From the NCBI GenBank assembly GCA_035279665.1, contig DATEHI010000089.1, positions 1 through 23,659 of the forward strand: DNA of 23,659 nt. The letters are read 5' to 3'. Shown piece after piece: positions 5,888 to 19,186 of this stretch. The stretch's first letter is position 1. Each line of letters begins with the position of its first letter. The stretch comes from CF-13 sp035279665. GTDB taxonomy: Bacteria > Chloroflexota > Dormibacteria > CF-121. The notes beneath the pieces were generated by a model. It was not told the DNA's origin and did no database searches. It saw nothing but the letters and a program-made list of their open reading frames with translations. The position numbers and the translations under genes are program-made.

Positions 5888-6591
5888 TGCCGCAAGCGCG
5901 TGGCAAGAAATACAAGGAAGCCGCCAAGGCCATCGAGCGCAACGAGCAGTACGCGCCCGATGAGGCGGTGCGGCTCGTGCTCAAGAGTTCGACCTCGAAA
6001 TTCGACGGCTCGATCGAGGCGCACCTGCGGCTTGGCGTCGACCCGCGCCACGCCGACCAGATGGTCCGCGGCTCAGTAGTGTTACCGCATGGCACCGGCA
6101 AGAAGCGCCGGGTGCTGGTGTTTGCCACAGGCGAGAAGGCCCGCGAGGCGAGCGAGGCTGGAGCCGACTACGTCGGCGCCGAGGATCTCGTCAAGCGGAT
6201 CCAGGAAGGCTGGCTCGACTTCGATGTCGCGCTGGCGACGCCCGACATGATGGGCCAGGTCGGCCGGCTGGGCAAGATCCTGGGGCCGCGTGGCCTGATG
6301 CCGAACCCGCGGGCGGGCAGCGTCACCTTCGATATCGGCCGGGCGGTTAAGGATATCCAGGGGGGCCGGATCGAGTACCGCGTCGACAAGACGGGCATCA
6401 TCCACACCAACATCGGCAAGGCTTCCTACAGCGAAACGCAGCTGAAGGATAATTTCGCCGCGCTGATGGACGCGGTGGTGCGCGCCAAGCCGAGCTCGGC
6501 CAAAGGGCAGTACCTGAAGTCCGTCTACCTGTCGCCGACGATGGGGCCGAGCGTGCCCGTTGACCCGGCCGCCGCCGGTCGGATGAGCTAG
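5887..6591 (+). CDS. rplA: 50S ribosomal protein uL1
   Basis: The 234-residue product is a full-length uL1, with the family signature GPRGLMPNPRAG at residues 133-144 and the terminal KSVYLSPTMGPSVPVD. uL1 forms the L1 stalk, which helps tRNA leave the E site. In many bacteria it also represses its own rplK-rplA mRNA by mimicking its rRNA site. I did not find a clear L1-binding mRNA site here, because rplK starts inside the nusG stop codon and leaves no leader. A DUF1801 gene follows instead of the usual rplJ leader. Confidence 0.98.
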   Translation: MPQARGKKYKEAAKAIERNEQYAPDEAVRLVLKSSTSKFDGSIEAHLRLGVDPRHADQMVRGSVVLPHGTGKKRRVLVFATGEKAREASEAGADYVGAEDLVKRIQEGWLDFDVALATPDMMGQVGRLGKILGPRGLMPNPRAGSVTFDIGRAVKDIQGGRIEYRVDKTGIIHTNIGKASYSETQLKDNFAALMDAVVRAKPSSAKGQYLKSVYLSPTMGPSVPVDPAAAGRMS

Positions 6592-6609
6592 CCACAACCC
6601 GGCGACCGA

Positions 6610-6996
6610 ATGGCTAACACGAAAACTGGGGATCCCGCAGTCGATACCTTTCTCAAGGGCTACGCCCCACAGGTGCGAGAGATCGCCGTCAAGGCGCGCG
6701 AGGTGATCTTCTCGGTGATGCCGGATGCGACAGAGAAGGTCTATCCCGGTTGGAAGGTGATCCAGTACGGCAGCGGTGCGGACATGAAGTCCGTCTTCGC
6801 GGCGATCTCGCCGCAGCGTGAGCGGGTCAACCTCGGGCTGGCAAACGGTGCCGGGTTGCCGGATCCGGAGGGATTGCTCGAGGGCACGGGGGTCGGGATC
6901 CGGCACGTCAAGTTGACATCGCCCGAGGCGGCGGGTGCCCCGGCGGTCAAGGAGCTGATTCGTGGCGCATTGCAGGCATTGAAGAACGGCGGCTGA
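6610..6996 (+). CDS. DUF1801 / YdhG-like small protein
   Basis: The 128-residue product resembles the DUF1801 (YdhG-like) fold. It begins with DTFLKGYAPQVREIAVKAREVI, followed by the characteristic aromatic region EKVYPGWKVIQYGSG, then FAAISPQRERVNLGLANGAGLPDP and a C-terminal helix. No catalytic residues are known for this family and its function is unestablished. It starts 18 bases after rplA with no strong Shine-Dalgarno and lies on the same strand, so it may be read with the ribosomal-protein operon. Its last codons overlap the -10 region of the rplJ leader promoter. The intrusion between rplA and rplJ is unusual. Confidence 0.8.
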   Translation: MANTKTGDPAVDTFLKGYAPQVREIAVKAREVIFSVMPDATEKVYPGWKVIQYGSGADMKSVFAAISPQRERVNLGLANGAGLPDPEGLLEGTGVGIRHVKLTSPEAAGAPAVKELIRGALQALKNGG

Positions 6997-7002
6997 TATA
7001 CT
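6994..7002 (+). promoter_or_regulatory. Extended -10 promoter for the rplJL leader
   Basis: TGATATACT: the extended -10 dinucleotide TG at 6994-6995 and a TATACT box at 6997-7002. No clear -35 at the right spacing. It overlaps the stop codon of the DUF1801 gene. Expected start is near 7009. Confidence 0.5.
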
Positions 7003-7157
7003 GTCGCTCCGCGACAATAAGCGGCCCCGGTGTGGAAAGGCCGCGTGAAAGTGAATAGCCGAAGACCGCTGGTGCCGGCCCGACCGGCTTAATGTCCAGC
7101 GCAGGCGAGCAGGATGCGATAACGGCCTCCTCGCCTGTTGAGCGAAGGAGGTTTTTT
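7003..7157 (+). promoter_or_regulatory. L10-type ribosomal protein leader with attenuator
   Basis: The region between the DUF1801 gene and rplJ holds ordered helices. GCGGCC (7021-7026) pairs with GGCCGC (7039-7044). CGCTGG (7067-7072) pairs with CCAGCG (7096-7101) and encloses GCCGG/CCGGC (7074-7078 with 7084-7088), a layout matching the L10(L12)4-binding kink-turn-like element of L10 leaders. AGGCGAG (7103-7109) can pair with CTCGCCT (7130-7136), which excludes the terminator hairpin at 7126-7151. L10 leaders are known to let excess L10-L12 complex reduce rplJL expression. The family match is by eye. Confidence 0.75.
7126..7157 (+). terminator. Attenuator hairpin that includes the rplJ Shine-Dalgarno
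   Basis: CCTCCTCGC (7126-7134) pairs with GCGAAGGAGG (7142-7151, one bulged A), followed by six T (7152-7157). The 3' arm contains AAGGAGG, the Shine-Dalgarno of rplJ, and the T-run is the spacer before its TTG start at 7159. The hairpin could therefore stop transcription and also block translation. Confidence 0.75.
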
Positions 7158-7158
7158 A

Positions 7159-7743
7159 TTGGCCACAGGACTCAAGAAGAAAGACGAGAAGATCGATAAG
7201 AAGGCGGAGAAGGCCGCGACCGTCGCGGACATCACCGCCCGGCTGAAGGCCACGTCGACTGCGGTGCTCGCCGACTATCGCGGCATGAGCGTCGGGCAGA
7301 TGCGGGACCTCCGCAGCAAACTGCGGGGCGGCGGCATCGAGATGATCGTGGTAAAGAACACCCTCGCGCGCCGCGCCGCCACGGCAGCGGGCTACGAACC
7401 GCTCAGCGCCGAGCTGGTCGGCCCGATCGCGATGTTGTTCGCCGTCGATGACGTTTCGGCGCCGGCCCGCATCCTCAACGAGTTCATCCGTGCCAACCGC
7501 AAGATGGTGATCAAGGCTGGCCTGCTCGAAGGCCAGGTGATCAACGCCAACGCCGTCACCGAGCTCGCCGACCTCCCGTCCCGCGAGATCCTGCTGAGCC
7601 GCCTACTGGGTGCGATGCAAGCTCCCCTGGGCAACCTGGCCAGTATCCTGCAGGCCCCGATCTCCACGCTCGCCCGTACGATCGACGCCGTTCGTATCCA
7701 GAAAGAATCGCAGTCGCCGGCCCCCGCGCCGGCCGCAAGTTAG
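7159..7743 (+). CDS. rplJ: 50S ribosomal protein uL10
   Basis: The 194-residue product is a uL10. After a Lys-rich start (ATGLKKKDEKIDKKAEKAA) it shows TAVLADYRGMSVGQMRDLRSKLR, VVKNTLARRAA and the C-terminal helices that carry L12 dimers (ending with ILLSRLLGAMQAPLGNLASILQ split by turns). uL10 is the base of the L7/L12 stalk. I chose TTG 7159 because AAGGAGG (7145-7151) lies 7 bases upstream. An in-frame TTG at 7138 would place the Shine-Dalgarno inside the coding region. The C-terminal tail SPAPAPAAS is low-complexity. Control is probably by the leader directly upstream. rplL follows after 9 bases. Confidence 0.97.
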   Translation: MATGLKKKDEKIDKKAEKAATVADITARLKATSTAVLADYRGMSVGQMRDLRSKLRGGGIEMIVVKNTLARRAATAAGYEPLSAELVGPIAMLFAVDDVSAPARILNEFIRANRKMVIKAGLLEGQVINANAVTELADLPSREILLSRLLGAMQAPLGNLASILQAPISTLARTIDAVRIQKESQSPAPAPAAS

Positions 7744-7752
7744 GAGGAACCA

Positions 7753-8142
7753 ATGGCAAAAGTCAGTGTCGACGATTTCGTCTCCGCGCTGAAGGAATGG
7801 ACCGTGGTGGACGTCATGAACGCCATCAAGGCCATCGAAACCGAGTTTGGCGTAACGGCCGCGGCCCCCGTGGCCGTGGCGGCGGCGCCGGCCGGCGGCG
7901 GGGCGGCCGCAGCTGCTCCGGAAGCCGAGCAGACCGAGTTCCAGGTGGTGTTGACCTCGGCGGGGGACGCCAAGATTGGCGTGATCAAGGTCGTCCGCGA
8001 GATCACCGGTCTCGGTCTCAAGGAAGCAAAGGATCTGGTCGACCAGGCGCCCAAGCCGGTCAAGCAGGGCGTCAACCGCGAAGAGGCAGAAGCGGTCCTC
8101 AAGAAGCTGAAGGACGCAGGCGCCGGCGCCGAAATCAAGTAG
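7753..8142 (+). CDS. rplL: 50S ribosomal protein bL12 (L7/L12)
   Basis: The 129-residue product has the usual three parts: an N-terminal dimerisation and L10-binding helix pair (1-35, DDFVSALKEWTVVDVMNAIKAIE split by a turn), an Ala/Gly/Pro hinge (about 37-57), and the C-terminal factor-binding domain (about 60-129) with KIGVIKVVREITGLGLKEAKDLV. bL12 recruits elongation and release factor GTPases. A strong Shine-Dalgarno (AGGAGG, 7742-7747) precedes the ATG. Its co-transcription with rplJ is supported by the 9-base gap. Confidence 0.98.
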   Translation: MAKVSVDDFVSALKEWTVVDVMNAIKAIETEFGVTAAAPVAVAAAPAGGGAAAAAPEAEQTEFQVVLTSAGDAKIGVIKVVREITGLGLKEAKDLVDQAPKPVKQGVNREEAEAVLKKLKDAGAGAEIK

Positions 8143-8143
8143 C

Positions 8144-8167
8144 GGGAAGGGGATTGATCCCCTCCCC
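8144..8167 (+). terminator. Hairpin after rplL (weak terminator candidate)
   Basis: GGGAAGGGGA (8144-8153) and TCCCCTCCCC (8158-8167) form an imperfect stem around TTGA directly after the rplL stop codon. There is no T-run, so it may be a Rho-dependent end, a stabilising hairpin, or leaky into corA. Confidence 0.35.
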
Positions 8168-8193
8168 ACCCTCGCTGCGGGAAATGTGAGGTC

Positions 8194-9159
8194 GTGGCCA
8201 GGCACCTGATCTCGACGGAGGGCCCGATGGTTGACGCTCAGGCCGCGTCGATCACGGCCTGCCTCGCCGAAGGCAAGCAGGGATTCTGGCTGGACATCGA
8301 GAACCCCGACGACTCGGACTACGAGCTGCTCGAGAAGACCTTCAAATTTCACCCGCTGGCGCTCGAGGACATCCGCCACCAGAACCAGCGACCAAAGCTC
8401 GACGAGTACACCGGCTACGTCTTCGTTGTCCTCTTCACCGCCGAGTTCGATGGCGAGCAGATCCAGATCCGTGAGCAACACCTCTTTCTCTCGCCGCAGT
8501 ACCTGGTCAGCGTCCACCTCGAGCCCTCGCCGCCGCTCGACCGGCTTCGAGAGCGGATCAAAGCCAACCCCGACCTCGCCCACCGCAACCTGCCGTTTCT
8601 CTTTTATCTGGTGGTTGACCAGCTGGTCGACGCCATCTTCCCGGTGATCGACCAGGTGGATGACGCTACCGAGCGGCTCGAGGAGAGCATCGTGCTCAAG
8701 GCTGAACCGGCCAGCCTGGGTGTTCTCACCAGCCTGAAGCGGGCGGTGATCGACCTGCGCAAGGTGCTGGGGGCGCAGCGGGACGTCTTCCAGCGGCTGA
8801 CCACTCACACGCTCGGCTTCGAAGGCGGACAGGACATGACGATCTATTACCGGGACGTCTACGACCACATCATTCGCCAGTACGAGACCGTTGACTCGCT
8901 GCGCGATCTGCTCAGCAGCGCGATGGACGTCTACCTGTCGACCGTGTCCAACCGGCTCAACCAGGTCATCACCCGGCTCACCGTCTTTGCCACGCTGTTC
9001 CTGCCGCTGACCTTCATCACGGGCTTCTTTGGCATGAACTTCGCCTGGCTGGTGGCTCATATCGCGCCGACCTGGACCTTCTGGGTGCTGGCGGTGGGCG
9101 TCATGCTGGCAACGACCGCCCTTCAGCTCCTGTATTACCGCCGCCGGGGCTGGATCTAA
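8194..9159 (+). CDS. corA: CorA family magnesium/divalent cation transporter
   Basis: The 321-residue product has CorA architecture: an N-terminal alpha/beta cytoplasmic domain (FWLDIENPDDSDYELLEKTF, FHPLALEDIRHQNQRPKLDEY), long stalk helices (about 130-255), and two C-terminal transmembrane helices. The first (about 258-279, LTVFATLFLPLTFITGFFG) runs into the signature GMN at residues 280-282; the second is about 294-314, followed by a basic tail YYRRRGW. CorA forms a pentameric inner-membrane channel for Mg2+ and sometimes Co2+/Ni2+. I chose GTG 8194 because the residues before the internal Met12 (ATG 8227, which has a better Shine-Dalgarno, CGGAGG) fit the first conserved beta strand; either start is possible. 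It follows rplL by 51 bases and is convergent with the gene at 9173. Confidence 0.93.
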   Translation: MARHLISTEGPMVDAQAASITACLAEGKQGFWLDIENPDDSDYELLEKTFKFHPLALEDIRHQNQRPKLDEYTGYVFVVLFTAEFDGEQIQIREQHLFLSPQYLVSVHLEPSPPLDRLRERIKANPDLAHRNLPFLFYLVVDQLVDAIFPVIDQVDDATERLEESIVLKAEPASLGVLTSLKRAVIDLRKVLGAQRDVFQRLTTHTLGFEGGQDMTIYYRDVYDHIIRQYETVDSLRDLLSSAMDVYLSTVSNRLNQVITRLTVFATLFLPLTFITGFFGMNFAWLVAHIAPTWTFWVLAVGVMLATTALQLLYYRRRGWI

Positions 9160-9172
9160 GGATCGTCCCAGG

Positions 9173-9568
9173 TCAGGACTTCGTCAGATCGGCGATCCGG
9201 CAGGGAATGTCGGTGTCCTCGTCAAGGTGGTAGCTGGCGCAGATCCGGTGGTAGCCGTCGGCGATCGTAACGGAGACATCGGAGGTCAACTGCCCACGAA
9301 CCAGCAGCACGGGAGACAGCTGCTTTCCTGACTTGACTTTCTTGAGATCGCTGGCGACGTGAAAATTTTCGGGGAGCAGCGCCGGTAGCCGGCTGGCGCG
9401 GAGGAGATCCTTCGCCTTTCGGGTGACGAGCGGAGCCGCGCGGAGCCGGCGGACGACTCGCTTGGCCTGGGCGGGCGGCATGAGCAGGCTCAGATAGTCC
9501 TCGGCCGCGGGGTAGTCATGGTCGTCGGGTACTTTCTTCCAGGTCTCTTTCGCGGCCTTGGCGGGCAT
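9173..9568 (-). CDS. Conserved small protein with ParB-like fold
   Basis: The 131-residue product opens with the highly conserved-looking KVPDDHDYPAAEDYLSLL, then helices (AKRVVRRLRAAPLVTRKAKDLLRAS). The C-terminal part, LSPVLLVRG...VTIADGYHRICASYHLDED, resembles the strand-loop-GxxR core of ParB/sulfiredoxin-fold domains. I recall homologues of this whole protein in many soil bacteria, always annotated as hypothetical; no function is known to me. It lies 12 bases downstream of the antiporter gene on the same strand, so the two are probably one transcript. It is not a chromosome-segregation ParB: it is far too short and lacks the DNA-binding domain. Confidence 0.8.
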   Translation of the reverse strand: MPAKAAKETWKKVPDDHDYPAAEDYLSLLMPPAQAKRVVRRLRAAPLVTRKAKDLLRASRLPALLPENFHVASDLKKVKSGKQLSPVLLVRGQLTSDVSVTIADGYHRICASYHLDEDTDIPCRIADLTKS

Positions 9569-9580
9569 AACTGGAGCGTA

Positions 9581-10738
9581 CTACCTTGGCGGCGCCGGCT
9601 CGTTGGGGGCCGCGCGGGCGAGCAGCAGGGCGCCGGTCGTCGCGGGGATCAGGCTGAGCAAACCGCCCGCGACGAGGGCGGTCGCGACCGGTGGGCTGAG
9701 CGCCCCCGTGGCTAGCGCGAGCGCGGCGGCCGCGGCGGGCAGACCAAGCTGCGCTGAGGCGAGCAGGCCAACCGAAAGCCGATGCTGTTTGCCCGCGGCG
9801 ATCGCCGCCACCAGGTGGACCCCCGTGGCGGCCAGCGCCAGCGCAACGGCCAGGGCGATGGCGGAAGGTGAGTGGATCAATCCTTTCAAGTCGAGACTGG
9901 CGCCTAGCAGGACGAAGAAGGCCGGGACGAAGAACCCGCTTGCCAGCCCCGTGAGTTCGAGTGTGAGGCGGTGCGGCTGACCAAACCGGCGGAGGACGAT
10001 GCCGGCGGCGAAGCCCGCCACCAGGAGGCTTGCGCCGGTGTGCTCGGCAATGGCTCCGAGGGAGAGCAGCATCAGCACGGAAAGCCGAAGTCGCAGGGCC
10101 CAGTGGCGCTCCTTTGATAGCCGTTTGGCCTCCTGGGCCAGGGCGGATCCAAAGAACCGGCGACCAGACACAATGATCAGCGCAGCGGCGGCGATGATGA
10201 ACGCGTCGCCGAGCAGCGCTGCCGGGATATGGCTGGCGCTGGTCAGGGCGAGAGGCATCAACAGTGCGGTGACGGCGTCGGCGAGCGCGATCCAGCTGAT
10301 GACGAGCGCGACGGCGGGACCCGTCAGGCCCTCTTCGCGAATGGTGGGCAATGCGACGGCGGCCGAGCTCCCGGCGAGCAGGACGATAAACAGCGCCGCC
10401 CGGGTGGATCCCAGCCAGGCGCCGATGAGGAGGCCGGCCGGGATGGCCACCAGCAGCGTCACCAGGAAGGCGAGCCCCGCCCGCACGGCGCTCTCCCGCA
10501 GCAGCTTCGAGCCAAGATCGATCTCGGTTCCCGATTCGAGCATGAGCATCGCGAACCCGAGCGAGGCGATCACGGGAAAGGGCTGCGCTGCCGGGTCGAT
10601 CAGGTGCAGGGCGGTCCGCCCGAGCAGGATCCCGCCGATGAGCTCACCAACCAGCACGGGAACCCGCAACCGGCGGCCGGACGCGAGGAGCGGGCCGAGG
10701 AGGCCGGCCAGCACGACGAGCGTCAGGTCGCCGTACAT
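9581..10738 (-). CDS. CPA2-type cation:proton antiporter (Kef/NhaA-like membrane domain)
   Basis: The 385-residue product is almost entirely hydrophobic, with about 11-13 predicted transmembrane helices. It shows the family N-terminus RRLRVPVLVGELIGGILLGRT (split around residues 22-42), MLMLESGTEIDL (helix 3), SSAAVALPTIREEGL (about 124-138) and SWIALADAVTALLM (149-161). FVPAFFVLLGASLDL in the C-terminal half is typical of CPA2 antiporters (usually F-P-F-F..G). It would exchange Na+ or K+ for H+. Only one Asp (154) is seen where many family members have an acidic pair, and there is no cytosolic RCK/TrkA-N domain. A TATAAC box ends 6 bases before the ATG, suggesting a leaderless or very short leader. 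The small protein at 9173 follows in the same operon. Confidence 0.88.
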   Translation of the reverse strand: MYGDLTLVVLAGLLGPLLASGRRLRVPVLVGELIGGILLGRTALHLIDPAAQPFPVIASLGFAMLMLESGTEIDLGSKLLRESAVRAGLAFLVTLLVAIPAGLLIGAWLGSTRAALFIVLLAGSSAAVALPTIREEGLTGPAVALVISWIALADAVTALLMPLALTSASHIPAALLGDAFIIAAAALIIVSGRRFFGSALAQEAKRLSKERHWALRLRLSVLMLLSLGAIAEHTGASLLVAGFAAGIVLRRFGQPHRLTLELTGLASGFFVPAFFVLLGASLDLKGLIHSPSAIALAVALALAATGVHLVAAIAAGKQHRLSVGLLASAQLGLPAAAAALALATGALSPPVATALVAGGLLSLIPATTGALLLARAAPNEPAPPR

Positions 10739-10744
10739 CGCCTA

Positions 10745-10750
10745 GTTATA
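10745..10750 (-). promoter_or_regulatory. -10 box for a (near) leaderless antiporter mRNA
   Basis: The minus strand reads TATAAC, ending 6 bases before the ATG at 10738, with no convincing Shine-Dalgarno between. A transcript would start at or next to the start codon. The -35 region is poor. Confidence 0.35.
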
Positions 10751-10815
10751 CCGGTCGGCCGGAGCTCCCTAAGCTTTGGCGGGCAGATGCCGTTGTTCTT
10801 CCCGGAGGGCCAACC

Positions 10816-10950
10816 ATGTTCCGCTGGATGCTCTTCTTCGTGTTGATCCTGGCCGGGATTCTGGCCTTCGTGACCTGGGTCATGGGGGTGCCGATTCCAG
10901 GCCTTTCCCAGTTCGGCATCCAGCAGCCGACGTCGCCCTTTGGGCCCTGA
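10816..10950 (+). CDS. Small single-pass membrane protein (44 residues)
   Basis: A short open frame starts at an ATG preceded by CGGAGGG (10803-10809), a near-ideal Shine-Dalgarno at the right distance. It begins MFRWMLFFVLILAGILAFV, forming one transmembrane helix (about 5-23), followed by a Pro/Gln-rich tail (VPIPGLSQFGIQQPTSP) likely outside or at the membrane surface. I do not recognise a family. It is divergent from the antiporter gene (78 bp between start codons) and upstream of the rpoB leader. The strong ribosome site and the clean hydrophobic helix make it a credible real gene, but without homologues this stays a prediction. Confidence 0.6.
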   Translation: MFRWMLFFVLILAGILAFVTWVMGVPIPGLSQFGIQQPTSPFGP

Positions 10951-11013
10951 GTGGGGGGCGGCCCGGCAGGGTCCGGCGGAGTTTCGCAACCTCTTCCCCT
11001 GGGGGAGATGGAG

Positions 11014-11022
11014 TGCTAGACT
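11014..11022 (+). promoter_or_regulatory. Candidate upstream rpoB promoter (extended -10)
   Basis: TGCTAGACT gives an extended -10 TG plus a TAGACT box (11017-11022), without a recognisable -35. The palindrome starting at 11018 overlaps the box, so a bound regulator would block it. Confidence 0.3.
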
Positions 11023-11141
11023 AACCGCCGATTAGTCTGACGGATTTCAGATCGGCGACCTGACCCGATTCCCGCCCCAGGGAACCCGCCCTGGGCCGCT
11101 CGCGAAGCTATCCCGGTTTCGCGGCGAGTATGTTTGCGCGT

Positions 11142-11171
11142 TTGACAGCCTGGGTAGGCTTCTGTTACGAT
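11142..11171 (+). promoter_or_regulatory. Main rpoBC promoter
   Basis: A perfect TTGACA (11142-11147), an 18-base spacer and TACGAT (11166-11171), with the extended -10 TGT at 11163-11165. Predicted start near 11178, giving a leader of about 85 bases. It fits the need for an own promoter after the rplL-rpoB linkage was broken. Confidence 0.8.
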
Positions 11172-11262
11172 TGCCGTTCGGTGCTTCCAGGGTTGCTTTT
11201 CCGCGTCCCTAGCACTACCGGTCTGCCCACCATTTTTTCCTGCTTCATCTAAAGGAGAGTCC

Positions 11263-14817
<3,555 letters not shown>

Positions 14818-14820
14818 TCA

Positions 14821-19059
<4,239 letters not shown>

Positions 19060-19075
19060 GGCGACCCGAGCACCA

Positions 19076-19145
19076 GGGGCCCCGCTCCAGCGTGAGAAAG
19101 CGGGGAGAAAGGGGCCCCGCTCCGGCGTGAGAAAGCGGGGAGAAA
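19076..19145 (+). repeat. Two tandem 35-bp hairpin repeats after rpoC
   Basis: Two head-to-tail copies (19076-19110 and 19111-19145) differ at one base (A at 19089, G at 19124). Each copy begins GGGGCCCCGCTCC and contains CCCCGCT pairing with AGCGGGG, so the RNA would show two consecutive identical hairpins before the terminator. They start 16 bases after the rpoC stop codon. Confidence 0.9.
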
Positions 19146-19147
19146 GC

Positions 19148-19181
19148 AAGGGGCCACCCCATTGGGTGGCCCTTTCCGTTT
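19148..19181. terminator. Bidirectional intrinsic terminator between rpoC and the S9 peptidase gene
   Basis: AAGGGGCCACCC (19148-19159) pairs with GGGTGGCCCTTT (19164-19175) over 12 bp with one G-U pair and the loop CATT. T-rich bases follow on the plus strand (TTTCCGTTT), and CTTGCTTTCT follows on the minus strand. It lies between the rpoC stop and the stop of the convergent gene at 19187. Confidence 0.85.
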
Positions 19182-19186
19182 ACCCC

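Larger units (their letters stand above)
10951..11262 (+). promoter_or_regulatory. rpoB upstream region and leader
   Basis: This 312-base stretch has no credible gene. From left to right it holds a weak extended -10 element (11014-11022), a 7-7-7 palindrome AGACTAA/TTAGTCT (11018-11038), a hairpin CCCAGGG/CCCTGGG (11076-11095), a hairpin CGCGAA/TTCGCG (11101-11123), a strong promoter (11142-11171), and an imperfect leader hairpin (GTGCT+AGGG with CCCT+AGCAC, 11181-11215). A T-run (11232-11239 region) and the rpoB Shine-Dalgarno AAAGGAG (11251-11257) complete it. Confidence 0.6.

Noticed and set aside
9173..9568. Chromosome-partitioning protein ParB
   Set aside because: It has only a ParB-like core, lacks the helix-turn-helix and dimerisation domains, and there is no parA nearby.
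19076..19145. The two 35-bp repeats as a minimal CRISPR array
   Set aside because: The copies are directly adjacent with no spacer and fold into terminator-like hairpins.
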